From Erodium maritimum (taxonomy: Eukaryota > Streptophyta > Magnoliopsida > Geraniales > Geraniaceae), in the NCBI GenBank assembly GCA_963921825.1, contig OY997588.1, positions 131,161,203 through 131,225,202 on the forward strand: DNA of 64,000 nt. Reading direction: 5' to 3'. This document shows, piece after piece, positions 20,737 through 32,763 of the stretch. Each line of letters opens with the position of its first letter. The stretch's first letter is position 1. Under the pieces are notes generated by a model. The model searched no databases. It worked only from the letters and a program-made list of their open reading frames with translations, and had not been told where the DNA came from. The position numbers and the translations under genes were made by a program.

Positions 20737-22985
20737 AATGGCCTCTTGTATGCACACCGTGACATATTCTGTTACGTTAGGGGGTGGGAAACACCAAAAC
20801 TTACTCCAAGTAGGGGGGTCCGTCAAGGTGATCCACTATCCCTCTACATATTCCTACTCTATATGAAGGTTTATCTCAATTGCTGCTTAGAGATCAGGTG
20901 GAAGGTTTTATTCATGGGTCAAGGTTGCACGAGGGGCACCCGAAATCTCGCACATGGTCTTTGCTGATGAATACTACATCTTTTGTAGGGCCACACCCAA
21001 GGAAGACCACTGGATTCATGCTATACTATATTTGGCAATCTTTCAGGTCAAATTCTTAATCTCGATAAATCTTCAATTATGTTCAGCACGAATACCTCGA
21101 CGGTGGAACGTCGAGCCTGCTGTGATATAATATCCATAACCGAAACAGCCATAGCTTCAATGTATCTAGGAGTCCCAAACATGATTGGCAAGAATCGTAA
21201 TGCGGTTATGGCATACCTGGGTGACCGAGTGTTAGCTCGGATAGGGTCGTGGGAAGGGAAACTTCTATCCCCAGCTGGTAGGGAGGTCATGATTTGCTCG
21301 GTTCTTACCTCGCTTTCAGTCTATATTATGTCAGTATTCAGAGTCCCTCAGAGGATAGTTTCTCGGATTCAAGTGGCCCTGACGCATTTCTGGTGGGGAG
21401 GAAAGTCAGCTCGCTCTATTGTCTGACAAGACTGAGACAAATTGTGTAATCCAAAAGACAATGGGGGTATGGCATTCAGACACTTGCAGGAGGTTAACAC
21501 TACCCTATTAGGGAAACAAGCATGGGGCCTTATTCATTGACCACACTCCTTGGTTACCCGTGTTCTCAAGGGCAGGTACTTCCCTACAACGAATTTCCTA
21601 CAAGCGCAGCTAGGTGGTAGCCCAAGCTTTACTTGTTCCAGTATCCACTCGGCACATGAGCTACTGCGGAATGGCCTACACATTGCCATTGGAGATGGGC
21701 GTGACACAGGGCACTTAGTGGCTAGTCGGGCCAACACCCACTATTGATTCCGCAGGTGCTACCCTAGTTGGGGGCCCCGTAGCGGGCCGAATGGCACTAG
21801 AGACACGATGCTAGGATGTGGATCTCCTATACCAGCTTTTTGATGAACTAGACAAGACCAATATTCTATAGGTGCCATTATCAGAGAATTGGGATAAGGA
21901 CGAGTGGTACTGGGCTATGGACAGAGAGGGCCTCTACACAACAATAGTCGGGTACAATATACTAGCAAGAGATCGTCATCAACAACATCATAATACTGCA
22001 GTAGTGACTTGGGCTGCGATCTGGGAAATACCTGTCCCGTTGAGACTCCGAGTCTTTTTGTGGAGATGCCTCACTAACACTCTTCTGGTAGCATCAAATT
22101 TAGCTCGACGATATGTTCTTGTATCTTGTGTTTGTGCCATCTACGATAGGGGGTGAAACGGTAGCTCACCTCCTCCCCATATGCGGGTTTGTAAAAACAT
22201 GTTGGAGACAACCAGGAGGTATTCCACCACCCTCACCCCATCAGACATTTGAGGAATGGTGGGAAATTATCTCAATAGGCCCCACCAAAACTAGAGAGGT
22301 AGAGATTTTGAGCGTTTTATTGGAATTTTGGAAAGCTAGGAACTCTTTAATTTAGAATGGGACAACCCCAACGGCCCTGGGATTTATCTCAGATGTGCGA
22401 GCCCATCTCCTAGCTTGGACGAAAGCTAATGCCTCAGTACGTGCCTCCACTCAACCTCCGGTTAGATGGCCATCCAAATTCGTCCCTCCCCCATGTGGAA
22501 CATGGGTAATCAACGTGGACGGTGCAACTTTTCAGGATACAGACCAATCTGCATGGAGCCTGATAACCTTATCTGGAGATGGGCGGGTAGGTCTCACGAC
22601 AAATGGGATCATCATAGGATGCGGTCCAACAATCCTAATAGAGGTCTATGCTATCGCTACAGCACTCCGCAATACCACCTCTCTGGGGACGACCCCAATA
22701 GTCATCCGCTCTGATGCTCAGATCTTGATTAACATGATTGACAAAGGGGACCTTCCAGCTTCCCCGGTCGGCACCGTCATTAGGTACATACGTCTTATGT
22801 TTGTTCAAAACGAGAGAATCTCTCTCCAATTTGTAACAAGAACCGCGAATAAGGCTGCTTACTGGTTAGCTAGAGAAACTTGTTATATTTCAGTCTTTCA
22901 ATGGTCAGGATTTCTTCTTGATGCACTTACCTGTATTTTCACTAGTGATACTTAATAAAGTTAGTATCTTTATCACCAAAAAAAC
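20737..22985 (+). mobile_element. L1-type LINE A, 3' part (RT, zinc-binding RT tail, RNase H, 3' end)
   Basis: Continuation of the LINE cut at 4919. RT motifs: SRGVRQGDPLSLYIFLL (about 20808), ISHMVFADEYY (20950; the usual catalytic FADD reads FADE), MYLGVPNMIGKNR and LARIGSWEGKLLSPAGREV (21160-21290), FWWGGK (21390), MAFRHLQEVNTTLLGKQAWG (21470). A zf-RVT-like stretch follows (WAAIWEIPVPLRLRVFLWRCLTNTLLVASNLARR, 22010-22110). RNase H lies at 22395-22955 (WVINVDGATF, EVYAIATAL, VIRSDAQILINMI, ANKAAYWLARE). The element ends with AATAAAG at about 22955 and an A-run near 22980. Several stops make it inactive. No clear target duplication was identified. Confidence 0.9.
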
Positions 22986-23681
22986 TATTTAAAAGAATAA
23001 AATATTTAATTTGAGATAACTATGTTAAGAAAAACATTTGTTTTAGAATGAAAGAAATAATTTACTTATATCGACTACCACAGACAAAGCCAAAGGATAA
23101 TGATAGTGCAACCAAAAATAGGAGGAGAAAGGAAGAAGGTGATAGACACTTTAGTCAAAATATACGTGGCTTAATTTAGAGGAGAATTAGAGTGAAAGGA
23201 AGAAGTAAAAAAGAAAGAGAGGAAAAACACATAAAATGATTGCAACCCTCCTGAAAGTGACTCATCGTGGTTGGTTTCACCTTTTCAAAAGCTGCTTCAA
23301 AAATAAAAATAAAACTCACCTTAATCAAGGTTATTCTTGGGCCATCATAAAATAGGTCGCTTTTCCAGTTTTGATAGAGAACACAAGCATTTTTACCACA
23401 ACCTTTCACCGCCACACCCACACAGACACAGATGTATATATTTACCTCACTTTTCACCTTTTCACGAGGGAGGTCACGTGAGGTTGGCCTGCATTGATTT
23501 GTGGTAATTAGTATAGAGCTTGTTGAATGATAGGGACTAATTAACAAGTGTTTGATTTGAATAGTAAAGGAGATGTAAATGACAAATGTTTGAGGGGCCT
23601 TTGGTTGGTTGTGTTATGTTGTGAATGTGATTGGGTGAGAGATGGGCCACACCCTTTGTGATATGCTGAAACTAAAGAGAG
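22986..23681. other. Upstream region of the IDD gene
   Basis: About 700 bp of AT-rich sequence without coding potential between the LINE 3' end and the first promoter signal. It holds AG-rich blocks (23120-23225) and CACGTGA near 23474 (a G-box-type core). It probably contains the proximal promoter of the IDD gene. Confidence 0.5.
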
Positions 23682-23690
23682 CTTTATAAG
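23682..23690 (+). promoter_or_regulatory. Probable TATA box of the IDD gene
   Basis: CTTTATAAG lies about 310 bp before the start codon. Transcription would then begin near 23715, giving an unspliced leader of about 285 nt. Position and composition fit, but this is inferred from sequence only. Confidence 0.5.
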
Positions 23691-23827
23691 CAAGACCGGC
23701 CTCAACCTTACCTTCAGGTTGGAGAGTCATTACATTAGCAAAGGAAAGAGATAAAGCTAAAAAGCTGAAAGAAAGTTGAATTCAGAAAGCAAGAAGCTTT
23801 TTGTGTGCTCCTGTTTCTCACACACAC

Positions 23828-23845
23828 CTCTCTCTCTCTCTCTCT
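23828..23845 (+). repeat. CT microsatellite in the IDD 5' leader
   Basis: Nine CT units within the predicted 5' UTR. CT-rich leaders are common in plant genes. Confidence 0.9.
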
Positions 23846-23932
23846 AGGACTCTACTACAGGATCAGTAAAGGTGAAAGAAACAGTTCCACTTGCTTCCTC
23901 AGCAACGAAAACAAAAGATATAGGAGGAATAT

Positions 23933-23941
23933 ATGCGTTGA
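23933..23941 (+). promoter_or_regulatory. Minimal upstream ORF (Met-Arg-stop) in the IDD leader
   Basis: ATGCGTTGA lies 58 nt before the main start codon, out of frame with it. Such very short upstream ORFs can reduce or gate translation of the main frame. Its use depends on the true transcription start, which is not known here. Confidence 0.4.
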
Positions 23942-23999
23942 TTTTCTCTTTTCTTTTCCATTACTTCACCACCAAGACACGGACACACTGAACACGGCC

Positions 24000-25786
24000 A
24001 TGTTTGACTGCAACACCACCACCACTGCCACTACCAATAGTGCTCCTGCTTCCATTGATAATGGAGCTGCTGCAGCACCCACCAAGAGAAAAAGAAGACC
24101 AGCTGGCACTCCAGGTATGTTCCATCTTTTTTACCATCATTGATTCATTCAATTAGTCTCCTCTCTGAATGGAATTGGTATTGATGATCAGATCCGGACG
24201 CGGAGGTGATGTCGCTGTCGCCTCAGACGCTGCTGGAGTCGGACCGGTACGTGTGCGAGATCTGCAACCAGGGGTTCCAGAGGGACCAGAACCTGCAGAT
24301 GCACCGGCGCCGGCACAAGGTCCCCTGGAAGCTGCTCAAGAGGGAGACGCAGGAGGTGAAGAAGCGGGTGTACGTGTGCCCGGAGCCGTCCTGCCTCCAC
24401 CACGACCCCTGCCACGCCCTCGGCGACCTCGTCGGCATCAAGAAGCACTTCCGCCGCAAGCACAGCAACCACAAGCACTGGGTCTGCCAAAAGTGCACCA
24501 AAGCCTACGCCGTTCAATCCGACTACAAAGCCCACCTCAAGACCTGCGGCACCAGAGGCCATTCCTGTGACTGTGGCCGTGTCTTTTCCAGGTTTTATTT
24601 ATTTTCTTGGGGAATTGGCTTTTAATTTAATTTCTTCTAAACCCTAAATATATATTCCTTGTCCTTGTTACCATTTCTGCACTTGAGTTAATTTGATTGT
24701 TCTCTCTGAAATCGTGAGAATAAATTCCGGCAGTACATGACCTCACCAAGATCTAAGCCGGCCAATGGAAGCTCAGCATCACCATTCCCAATAAGATATT
24801 TGACCCAACAAGCACACCAAACTGTCCTTAAAGATTAGACACCAACCATCTTCAATCCTGGTTTGTTTATTTTATTAGTTTGCAAACCAGCCAAGCTGTA
24901 GCATAATCATATAACTAATCTACAACAACATAACCTTAATTCCAATTTAATATTGCTTGTTTCTCCTCAACCCTACCACACCAATACAAACATATTCATT
25001 TCATTTGGATATTTGTTTTCTTGACTTGGTAATTTCTGCAGCACTCATTTCGTGTTTGTTATGCGCATTGGAGACAAGTAGCTGAAAAAAACAACGACAG
25101 GAAACAAGTCATCATTAATCTTTTTTTTTTTTTTTTGCAGGGTGGAGAGCTTCATCGAGCACCAGGACAGTTGCACCGTGAGACGGGTCCAGCCAGCTGC
25201 CGATCAGCTGCCGGCGCTGCAGCCGGCCTGCTCCTCCCGGACGGCCTCCAGCACCAGCCCCTCCAGCGAACACAATTTCACCAGGGCTCCTCTCCCGTTA
25301 CCGGCCTCCAGACCCACCGACGACCACAACACGTGTCACCACAATCTCGAGCTTCGACTACTCCCATCATCCATCCCTGACGAGAATTGCGGGAGCCATT
25401 TGAAGCTGTCCATTGGGTCATCCCGAGATACGGAGATGCATGGCAGGATGAAAGAGCAGGCGGGGGAGCAGCTACGGCTGGCCATGGCGGAGAAAGCGTA
25501 CGCGGAGGAGTGTCGGAAGCAGGCGGCGAAGCAGATAGAGATGGCGGAGCTGGAGTTGGCCAATGCCAAGAGAATCAGGCAGCAAGCGCAGGCCGAGCTT
25601 GACAAGGCTCAGCTCCTTAAGGAACAGGCCACCAAGAAGATGAGCTCCACCCTCATGCAAATCACGTGCCAAGCCTGCAAGCAACACTTCCAAGCCTCCA
25701 CCTCCGCCGTGGTTGCCCCGTCGGACGAGACTTCGCTCGCCATGAGCTACATGTCGTCGGCCACCACCGAAGGAGAAGGAGAGTGA
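24000..25786 (+). CDS. INDETERMINATE DOMAIN C2H2 zinc-finger transcription factor, SGR5/IDD14-16 type
   Basis: Nuclear DNA-binding regulator. Exons 24000-24114, 24192-24591 and 25141-25786 join in frame to 386 residues; both introns are GT-AG, and the second ends in a 16-T run before GCAG. The start is the first in-frame ATG. In order: basic nuclear-localisation stretch KRKRRP (29-34), then the ID domain: finger 1 C60/C63/H76/H80, finger 2 C101/C106/H124/H129, finger 3 C137/C140/H153/C157, finger 4 C164/C166/H179/C183. The C-terminal half has LKLSIG near 259, a coiled coil of about 270-338 ([25 protein letters not shown] region) and CQACKQHF. That tail marks the SGR5/IDD14-16 clade (rice relative LPA1), whose known members act in gravitropism, auxin level and organ shape. 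All finger residues are intact. No other ordinary gene is seen nearby. Function in this species is inferred. Confidence 0.95.
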
Positions 25787-26640
25787 TCATCATCAACTTT
25801 TTTTTTCTTATCCAAATTGTTCCTTTTAACTTTGTTAATTTGCTTCATTAATTATGATCCCATCTTTACATTTCTATGTCTGGTAGGACAGTGTGACCGT
25901 TAATCCGGCATGTCGGAACGGTTCTTGTATTCCGATGTTATGTAATATTACTATTTTTTTTTTAATTTGAAAAGGTAAGAAGTAGAGGCAAAAAAAACAG
26001 CATTATTTGTAGGGAAATTTTACTTAGGACAAAATTGTAAGAATCATGATGAAAGGTAAGATATTATGGGTTGTTAGGTATATTGATAACGATGTCTCCT
26101 AAATTATTATGTTACTCAAATATTTCACATATCACATAATCTTTTTCAATAAAATTTTGAGATATGGAAACTTAACTCTTAAACTCAAAGAAAAAAGCTA
26201 AGTTCTTTGACTGTTGTTTTAATTTCCAACACACAAAGACAAACCAGTTGTGGTGATTCATTTTTGTAGGAGGAATAATATATAACTTCTAGCATATATA
26301 TATATATATATATACATATAATAACTTATAAAAATATATGATTTAATTAAATTGATGCGGTCAAACACATATGATTTGAATGTTTTTTATTACAAGAAAA
26401 GTACTTATAATTTTCTTTGCTTTAATTAATGTGGACTTTTTAGAGTGGTAGCTAGGTGGTCACCTTTAGATGAAATTGTTATTACATCACCCTTAAAGAA
26501 GAGACAGTTTAATCTCTCGCTTAGAGAAATGTATGTCATTTTGTGTGTGCTTGATTTTCTTTTTGTGCCCTATACTATTATATATGGTTATACATACAAT
26601 TTATTATAAACTATTTCATAAAAGTGTATATCATTGTTAA
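25787..26640 (+). other. 3' UTR and downstream flank of the IDD gene
   Basis: AT-rich sequence after the stop codon. The 3' end is probably within about 25790-25990, where TGTAATATT and T-rich elements occur; no single polyadenylation site can be named. An AT microsatellite lies at 26294-26314. No further gene is seen. Confidence 0.45.
26294..26314. repeat. AT microsatellite
   Basis: About ten AT units in non-coding DNA downstream of the IDD gene. Confidence 0.9.
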
Positions 26641-27364
26641 TTCACGTATCCTTGAAATCAGCAAAGTGTTTCTTTTCTTCTTCTTTGTGGTCGCATACGC
26701 TTATGTCCAACATCATCTTCGTCAACTTCTTGCGATCAGTATGGTTCCCATCATCCTCACCTCTTTTTATTCGGACACCGCCTCCAACTAAGCATTGCCC
26801 CATTCCACCACCCTGAGTGGATCGTCCTTGCAACCACTACCCCACATGCCCTTCATCATGACTCCGGCTCCTGAGATACCTCACATCATGCCCTCGGCTC
26901 CTCTTTTTTAAAAAGAGCCGCCAATGCACCTCTTCTTCCATCACTAGAGCCGCCATCACCATCTCCTCCTTCTCCACTAAAGTTGATACCTTCGCCTCAT
27001 GCGCCACCTCTATCGCATGCATGCTTCCTCCGTCATCTACTGATCATTCTCAATCATCAAAGGTCCAACCCTTGATCAGGCACCATGAATGTGGCGCAAC
27101 CGATCAATCGGGGACTCCACGCAAAGACGCCATATTCATATCTGATGCATCGGGACCCTAACACCCTTTATCAGCGTCAAGGAGGGTGCAAGCAAAAATT
27201 GGTCCTATCGGTAGAAGCGGGTAACAGCTCGGCGCCTCAACCACATCCTTTGGATCAACAGCTCTAAAACAACGAGGTGTGTGGGGATGCACACCTTGCT
27301 CTGTCAGGGTCGGCATTACTATTACCCATTGGATCCCCTTTTCCTAGATGTCTGGTACCCTTAG
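26641..27364. other. Unassigned, moderately GC-rich stretch
   Basis: Composition differs from the AT-rich flank to the left, and several short open frames occur on both strands, but none carries a recognisable domain. It may be a decayed retroelement fragment. It ends at the start of an LTR. Confidence 0.3.
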
Positions 27365-29205
27365 TGTCACGCCCAAATCCGGTTTTGACCGGACTCGAGA
27401 CGTGAACTAACATAAAAAAGTATTTAAAGCAATTTAAATCCAAAACGAGTCTCAAATAACAGTTTAAACCTCCAAATATCCACACGAGTCAACAGCTCGG
27501 TAAAATAACACGTAGACAAAGAGTTCAGTAAAAGATAAATTGTACGTCTCTAAAACCAATCTAGACAAGACCCTCGCTGGCTCCCAAGCGCCGAGACTCC
27601 CGCTAGCACAGATCCCGCTCAAGACCTGAAAAACAACAAGGTAAAGGGGTGAGCTTTCGCTCAGTAGGAAAAGTAGTTAAGGTTATGAACATCCGTTCAC
27701 CACCACGAGTAACCGTTCAATTAGAGCATACTAGCAAGGCATAACTATTAGCAACGCCCACGGGAAGTCACCAACCACTAATCACTCTCACAAGACCAGT
27801 CACACTTAAAACAACGCACATAGCCAATCAGCATGCATAGAACACACAGCAGAACAACACAAATCTCGTACAACAATTTCCAATATCACCGAATGCACAC
27901 AGCCACTTATATAGTACCGGACCACACAGCATCAGTCCCGATATCTTCCCATCACTGAGACACTGGGTAACATCCTCGACCGGCAATACATTCAGTCAGA
28001 TGTCTTCCCAGCACACAGACTCGGGGCCTCACGCATACCGGACCGACACATACATCGGTCGTACGCCTCCCCACCGCATCGGGTACTGATCACGCCATCC
28101 TTGGCCTCGATACCCTACACCGGAACTATCACTTGGTGTATGTATCATACCGGTTACACCTACTCTTGGAACACACATCAAGAGCATAACATGCATCATA
28201 ATTCCATAGTTCGACCACAGTATACCAACCGAGCCAACTCACCATAAAACACATATCGGTCTATCACTCACCCGATCATGTCACAAACAATGGTTCACAT
28301 CACATCTCGCATGGCACACTTGCCCAACACAGCGACAACATGTTACACCAAGTATATCTTATTATGACTCTTAATCTAATCAACGGCTACAACACGCGTC
28401 ATGCATCTCAATCATAGATCATGGAATCACAATCAACACGCAACCTTAAGGCTCGACATGGCCATTCTACCAGCACGGCAATTTCCCAAGAATTGAAAGC
28501 AATTATTCTAGTGAATCACATCCTATATGCAAACTAGAGTTCTTCCATTTATTATCGTAATTGAAAGCGGTTATTCTAGTGAATCACATCCTATATGCAA
28601 ACTAGGACATTTCCAGTTATTATTATTATCTTAAAAGCATACTAGTAACTTTCCGTAATTAAACCAGTATTCGCTACTTTCCCTACCTCAGAAGTAAACA
28701 ACTCTCAACTCCTAGCTGCTGACGACCTGGCTCGCTTCCTCCTCCACTTCACGGGATCCAAGTGTCTCCTCCTCCGTCACGCTCGGGTCCAAGGTCTTGG
28801 ATCACAAAACAATTCCCGAATTGAATTAACGAGAAAAGACCAAAATAAGCTCGAGGGTCCAAACATGGGCTAAAAGGGGTAATGGGCCGGAATGAGGCCT
28901 AAACCGGATGGCCCAGAGGCCCGGAACCCGACCCGACCCATGCTTCAGACCGGCCCGGTACTCGACCCGGTCCGTGCCACAGACCGGCCCGGAACCAGAC
29001 ACGGCCCGTGCGGCACGCCGGCCCGGAACCAGGCACGGTCCGTGCTGCAGAACAGCCCGGTACCAGGCACGGTCTGTGCTGCACACCGTGTCGGTTCCTG
29101 GCCCGGTCCGTGCGGCATGCCGTGCCGGAACCTGGCCCGTTCCGTGCGGCGTTCCGTGCCGGAATCTGGCCCGTTCCGTGCGGCGTTCCGTGGTGCTGGT
29201 CATGG
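27365..29205 (-). repeat. Truncated long LTR (Gypsy group), fossil
   Basis: Minus-strand LTR piece whose 3' end (GGGCGTGACA) is at 27365. Landmarks: CAG (27628-27626), hairpin TGAGCGAAAGCTCA (27663-27650), short repeats around ATACCGG (28080-28160), 20-mer at 28256-28275, two direct repeats around GTGAATCACATCC (28500-28600), donor-like GAGGTAGGGAAAG (28689-28678) and a GC minisatellite (28925-29200). The outer part of the LTR is not present. Minisatellite type groups it with the LTRs at 34141 and 47832. Confidence 0.8.
28925..29200. repeat. GC-rich minisatellite, units of about 30-36 bp
   Basis: Repeated CCCGGAACCAGGCACGGTCC- and GTGCGGC-type units, about eight copies. The frames read through it give proline/arginine/glycine repeats on both strands and are not regarded as genes. 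Related arrays lie at 35030-35290 and 49630-49800. Confidence 0.8.
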
Positions 29206-31013
29206 GCGAGTTCCTTCGGAGCTGAGCAATCTTCAAGGGCTAGCTTGGCTTTGGAGTGTAGGTCGGGTCGTCTTGGTGGTGACTTTGTCTCGTAATGGAG
29301 GTTAGCGAGGCCGGAGGTGCTAGATCGTTTTTCTGTGGCTGTTTGGCTTCACTTAGTACAGTTGGGATTGGTTGGGTACTTCAGTTCTTCTTCAGTTTCT
29401 TTACTTGCTTCCGTTTGTTTGTTTTTCTATTTTGTGTTTACTTTATGCCTCTGATTGGGTGTTGTGTTGTGTTTCATGTTAATGGAATCTAGGTATTTAG
29501 ACCATCTATTTTTTAGCGTCAGATTTACAGGTTGGTTAAAACTTTTTTTTGACGAAGAAGCGGATGCATCAATATTATATATTTATTAAGTGACATACAT
29601 GCATCAAATGAAAGCGCCCAAGCGAATGATAAAATACAGACTCCAGACTAGCTAGCCTATAAAATTACAAACTCCAGACTAACTGGCCTATAGAGTTACC
29701 GACTCCCTAACTGACCCAGAACGCAACAGAGTACGTCCCAGAACGTGCAAACAGCTTGCGCGTCAGAGGTGCAACGAAATCGTGCACCCCTAAAGTGTCA
29801 CTAAGGACACACCAAACGTGCCACAGCGGGCACACCAAACCGTGCCACAGCGGGCACATCAAACCGTGCATCAATTGCACACCAAAACGTGAAACTAGTG
29901 TACACGACTCGTACAACTAGTGCTCACCGAAAATGCACCACGTGCAGTTAATGAAAAAACAGTAAAAAAAGGAAACCCACCTTACCGGAGATCCGAGGTT
30001 CCGGTAGAGGGTACCAACTAGACAAAAAGTAAATAAACATAAATGACAACTACGACCATGAAGTACATGCGACCGGCCTCCGATGTCAGGAGCTAACAGG
30101 GGAGGTGGGTGGCGTCGACGAGTACAGATCTGTTCCGCTTGGGACGGGTGCACATGTTTGACCGTGAGAACACAATACGCAGGAGCGCGACTGAGTGGCT
30201 CGGACTGCGGAGCTCCGGTAAAAAGTGGGAGCAGATCTGGCCATCTTGTCAAAAACGCGTGGCTAAGAGGCTCAGCCGGAGAAGCTTGGATCGTTGTTGT
30301 CATGAGATAAAGCCGACCGGATGACCGTCGTCGTCGCAGGGAAAAGAGGCCGGAGGGGGAGCCGGGGAGGGGGGACGTGAGGGCGGAGTGAAAGGTCAGA
30401 TATGGCCGGGTATATGGTGGAACTGGTCGGAGGAGTGTAAGGGGGAGGGGGTTTGATCGGAGGAGGTGGGTAAGTGACCGACCGGAGTCCGGGAATGGGC
30501 AGAGAGGAGAGGGGAAGTCGGAGTCGGGGTAGGGAGTGGAGGAGTGGCGCTGGGGGGCGGCGTTGGACTCGGCCGAAGGGAGAGGAAAGACGGCGGGTGG
30601 GGGGGTATAGGGAAGTGGCCGGCGAGGCGAGAATTTGCAGATCTGGCCGGAGAACCTGTCGATCTGGTCGGACGACAGCGAAGAATGGTTGGTAGAGACG
30701 ACGGCCGGAGAGGAGGCGTGGCGACAACGTCGGGCAGGTGCGGCCGGAGAGCGCGAAGGTCGAGTAACAAAAGATCCCCACCGGAAATCCCGTGGCCGGA
30801 GCCACAGTGACTGCCGGTGGCGACGACAGTATGAGTGTTGTAGGGTTTGCTCCACGAGAGAGAAGCACAGTGTTTTCTTTAGGCTGGTTAAAACTTTTAG
30901 TATCTATTGTAATTCTGGTCTTGTCTGTATATGTTGAGGCTTTTTCTTGTACTAATTTTCTTTTTTGAAAAACCTATTTCTATAATAATAATTGCTGATC
31001 TAAAAAAAATACA
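29206..31013 (+). mobile_element. Probable LINE 3' tail, split by a later insertion
   Basis: T- and G-rich sequence (29206-29546 and 30899-31013) that becomes contiguous when the insertion at 29547-30884 is left out, and that ends in an A-run (GATCTAAAAAAAAT near 31003). Composition and the A-tail suggest the 3' UTR of a plant L1 LINE, but no RT or RNase H motif is present. A host transcript tail is an alternative. Confidence 0.35.
29547..30884 (-). mobile_element. LINE-derived insertion, 1.34 kb, with 14-bp target duplications
   Basis: Flanked by TGGTTAAAACTTTT at 29533-29546 and 30885-30898. The minus strand ends in an A-run (plus-strand TTTT then GACGAAGAAGCGG at 29547-29563), as LINE and SINE insertions do, and begins near 30884 with AAAGAAAACACTGTGC. 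The 5' 800 bp is a proline/serine-rich open frame (30855-29917, minus) like the ORF1 or leader region of plant L1s. No endonuclease or RT is present. A short CGTGCCACAGCGGGCACA repeat lies at 29806-29880. Confidence 0.7.
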
Positions 31014-32497
31014 ATAATGCCGATTAACTAATTAAGCATATTTGTGCAGAAATGGTAAAGGGCTGTGCGGCTATATATGAATATAAAGATACGGTTATAG
31101 AGTAGTACGTCCATGTATTGGTATTAGCAAGTCATTGATTGTATATTGCACTAGAAATAATAATTAAGTTTGACCAAGTGATTCGGGTGAGGACAAAATC
31201 TCCAAGATTTGGCCTGTATACCATGGCCAGTTTTGTCAAGCACCTGAGTTGAATGCCACATGGCATATTGCATAAATATGTTACAGTAAACACTGTACCA
31301 TACATATATAATACAGTACACAAACATGTATATACATACATATAGGCACAAGAGGTTGGGACCATTTTGCTAGAGCATAGGTGATGAAGGATTCAAAGTT
31401 ACAAGTTATTCAAACTAGGGGTTCATAGGTATACCCATACACTGGTGCTACGGTGTAGTGATTGTTGATGACCTAGCTGTTCAACTCATGCATCATCTAT
31501 ATTTACATGCATTCATCACTTATACTAGCTAGGGCTACTCCTATTCCTAGTCAAGATCAAGCCAAAGATCCAATATTGAGGTGGAAGGTTGAGGTTGAGG
31601 TAGAGAGAGAAGAGATAGAAAGTGAAAAGAGGAAAGGTCATTTTCAAAGCATTGGTGGGTTTCCATTAAAATGCATATAATAAAAAGAAGCATGTTTTTC
31701 AGTGCCACAGTTGAAATGGTAAGAGCAGGCAGTCGTCCCTCTCAACATAAAACAACACACAAACTCACGCATTCAACTTTTTCAGACTCTCACCAACTTA
31801 TCATTATTCACATTTCACTACACACACACACAGAGACTGAGTCTCTCAGACTCTCTATCTCTCTCCTCACTAAATATTTCTATCTTTCTGTACCACAATC
31901 ACAAGACCCGTTTCATGTTTTAACCTATATTGTTTTCATATTTGAAACAAAGAAACATGCTCACATGTATGTGTTCATCAATCAGTACGTGTTTTTACGC
32001 TTCACAAACAAAAATAGACATGCACAGTAGCGAGCTGTGTTATTACAGGGCGATGATGATGTTAAGGTGGAAGATAGAAAGAGGGATCGTAGAAGAAAAG
32101 GAGGTGATGAGGTTGCACCAAAAGGGTTGCACAACGTTCTTGCTTTCTGGGACCACGTGCTGTTCTTTCCCCACTTTTAATGCACTCACCACCACCATCA
32201 TCCCTTCTCTACTCACTCATCAGTATTCAATATTGGTGATGGATTCTCTATATCTCTTTCTCTTCTGTTTCGTTTTGAACAATCATTTCTCTGTCTTCGA
32301 AATTTTAACCTGGATTTGATAGGATATCATCTCGGATGTGAGCATTGACTGCTACATACAACACAACAAAAGCTACAGGACAATTTGCTTTCATGCCTTT
32401 CATTTAATTGTTCCCTACTACCACAGTTATTGTGATTAATTATCATAAATACTCACTAGTCATTGTGAGATTTTACCTGGACAAGCGAGATCTCATT
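31014..32497. other. AT-rich intergenic region, no gene supported
   Basis: Open frames near 31671 and 31930 have no recognisable domain. CT/CA-rich runs (31805-31890) and a CACGTG core near 32154 resemble plant leader or promoter sequence, but no gene following them could be identified. Confidence 0.35.
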
Positions 32498-32763
32498 GGG
32501 CATCCAAGTGGTGGGCTGAGAGCTGGCGGAGAGGCGCAGGCAGGGAGAAATTGTCAGTGAGGACCTGACGGGGAGGGCTGGCTGGGAGCTCTACGCCTCT
32601 TCCCATCGTCGGCTGGGAACAAAAATGTGAACAAAAGAGGATACTATAAGCACTTTAACCATCTAGCATTGTAGGCTACTAGTTGGGAGAACTGACTATA
32701 AGCCAACAAAAAATATTTTTTTATTCTCCCCGCTAGCAACCGGCTGTAGCGTTGGAGATGCCC
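32498..32763. mobile_element. Possible PIF/Harbinger MITE with GGGCATC ends
   Basis: Starts GGGCATCCAAG at 32498 and ends, on the minus strand, GGGCATCTCCAACGCTACAG from 32763. Terminal inverted repeats of this type are common in plant Tourist-like MITEs. The flanking trinucleotides do not match, so no target duplication supports it. Confidence 0.4.

Noticed and set aside
23805-23999. In-frame N-terminal extension of the IDD protein
   Set aside because: The open frame starts at GTG and has no ATG before 24000. The stretch is CT/CA-rich leader sequence.
28826-29305. Pro/Arg/Gly repeat proteins on both strands over 28826-29305 and 34937-35630
   Set aside because: They are translations of the GC minisatellite in LTRs, open in several frames because the repeat lacks stops.
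32150-32175. miR164-like arm around CCACGTGCTGTTCTTTCCCC
   Set aside because: Too many mismatches to the known miRNA and no complementary arm nearby.
31671-32319. Protein gene near the CT-rich block and G-box core
   Set aside because: Frames are short, overlapping and AT-rich, without a domain or plausible exon structure.
32498-32763. Calling the GGGCATC element a firm Tourist MITE
   Set aside because: Only about seven terminal bases pair well and the flanking trinucleotides differ. Kept as a low-confidence feature only.
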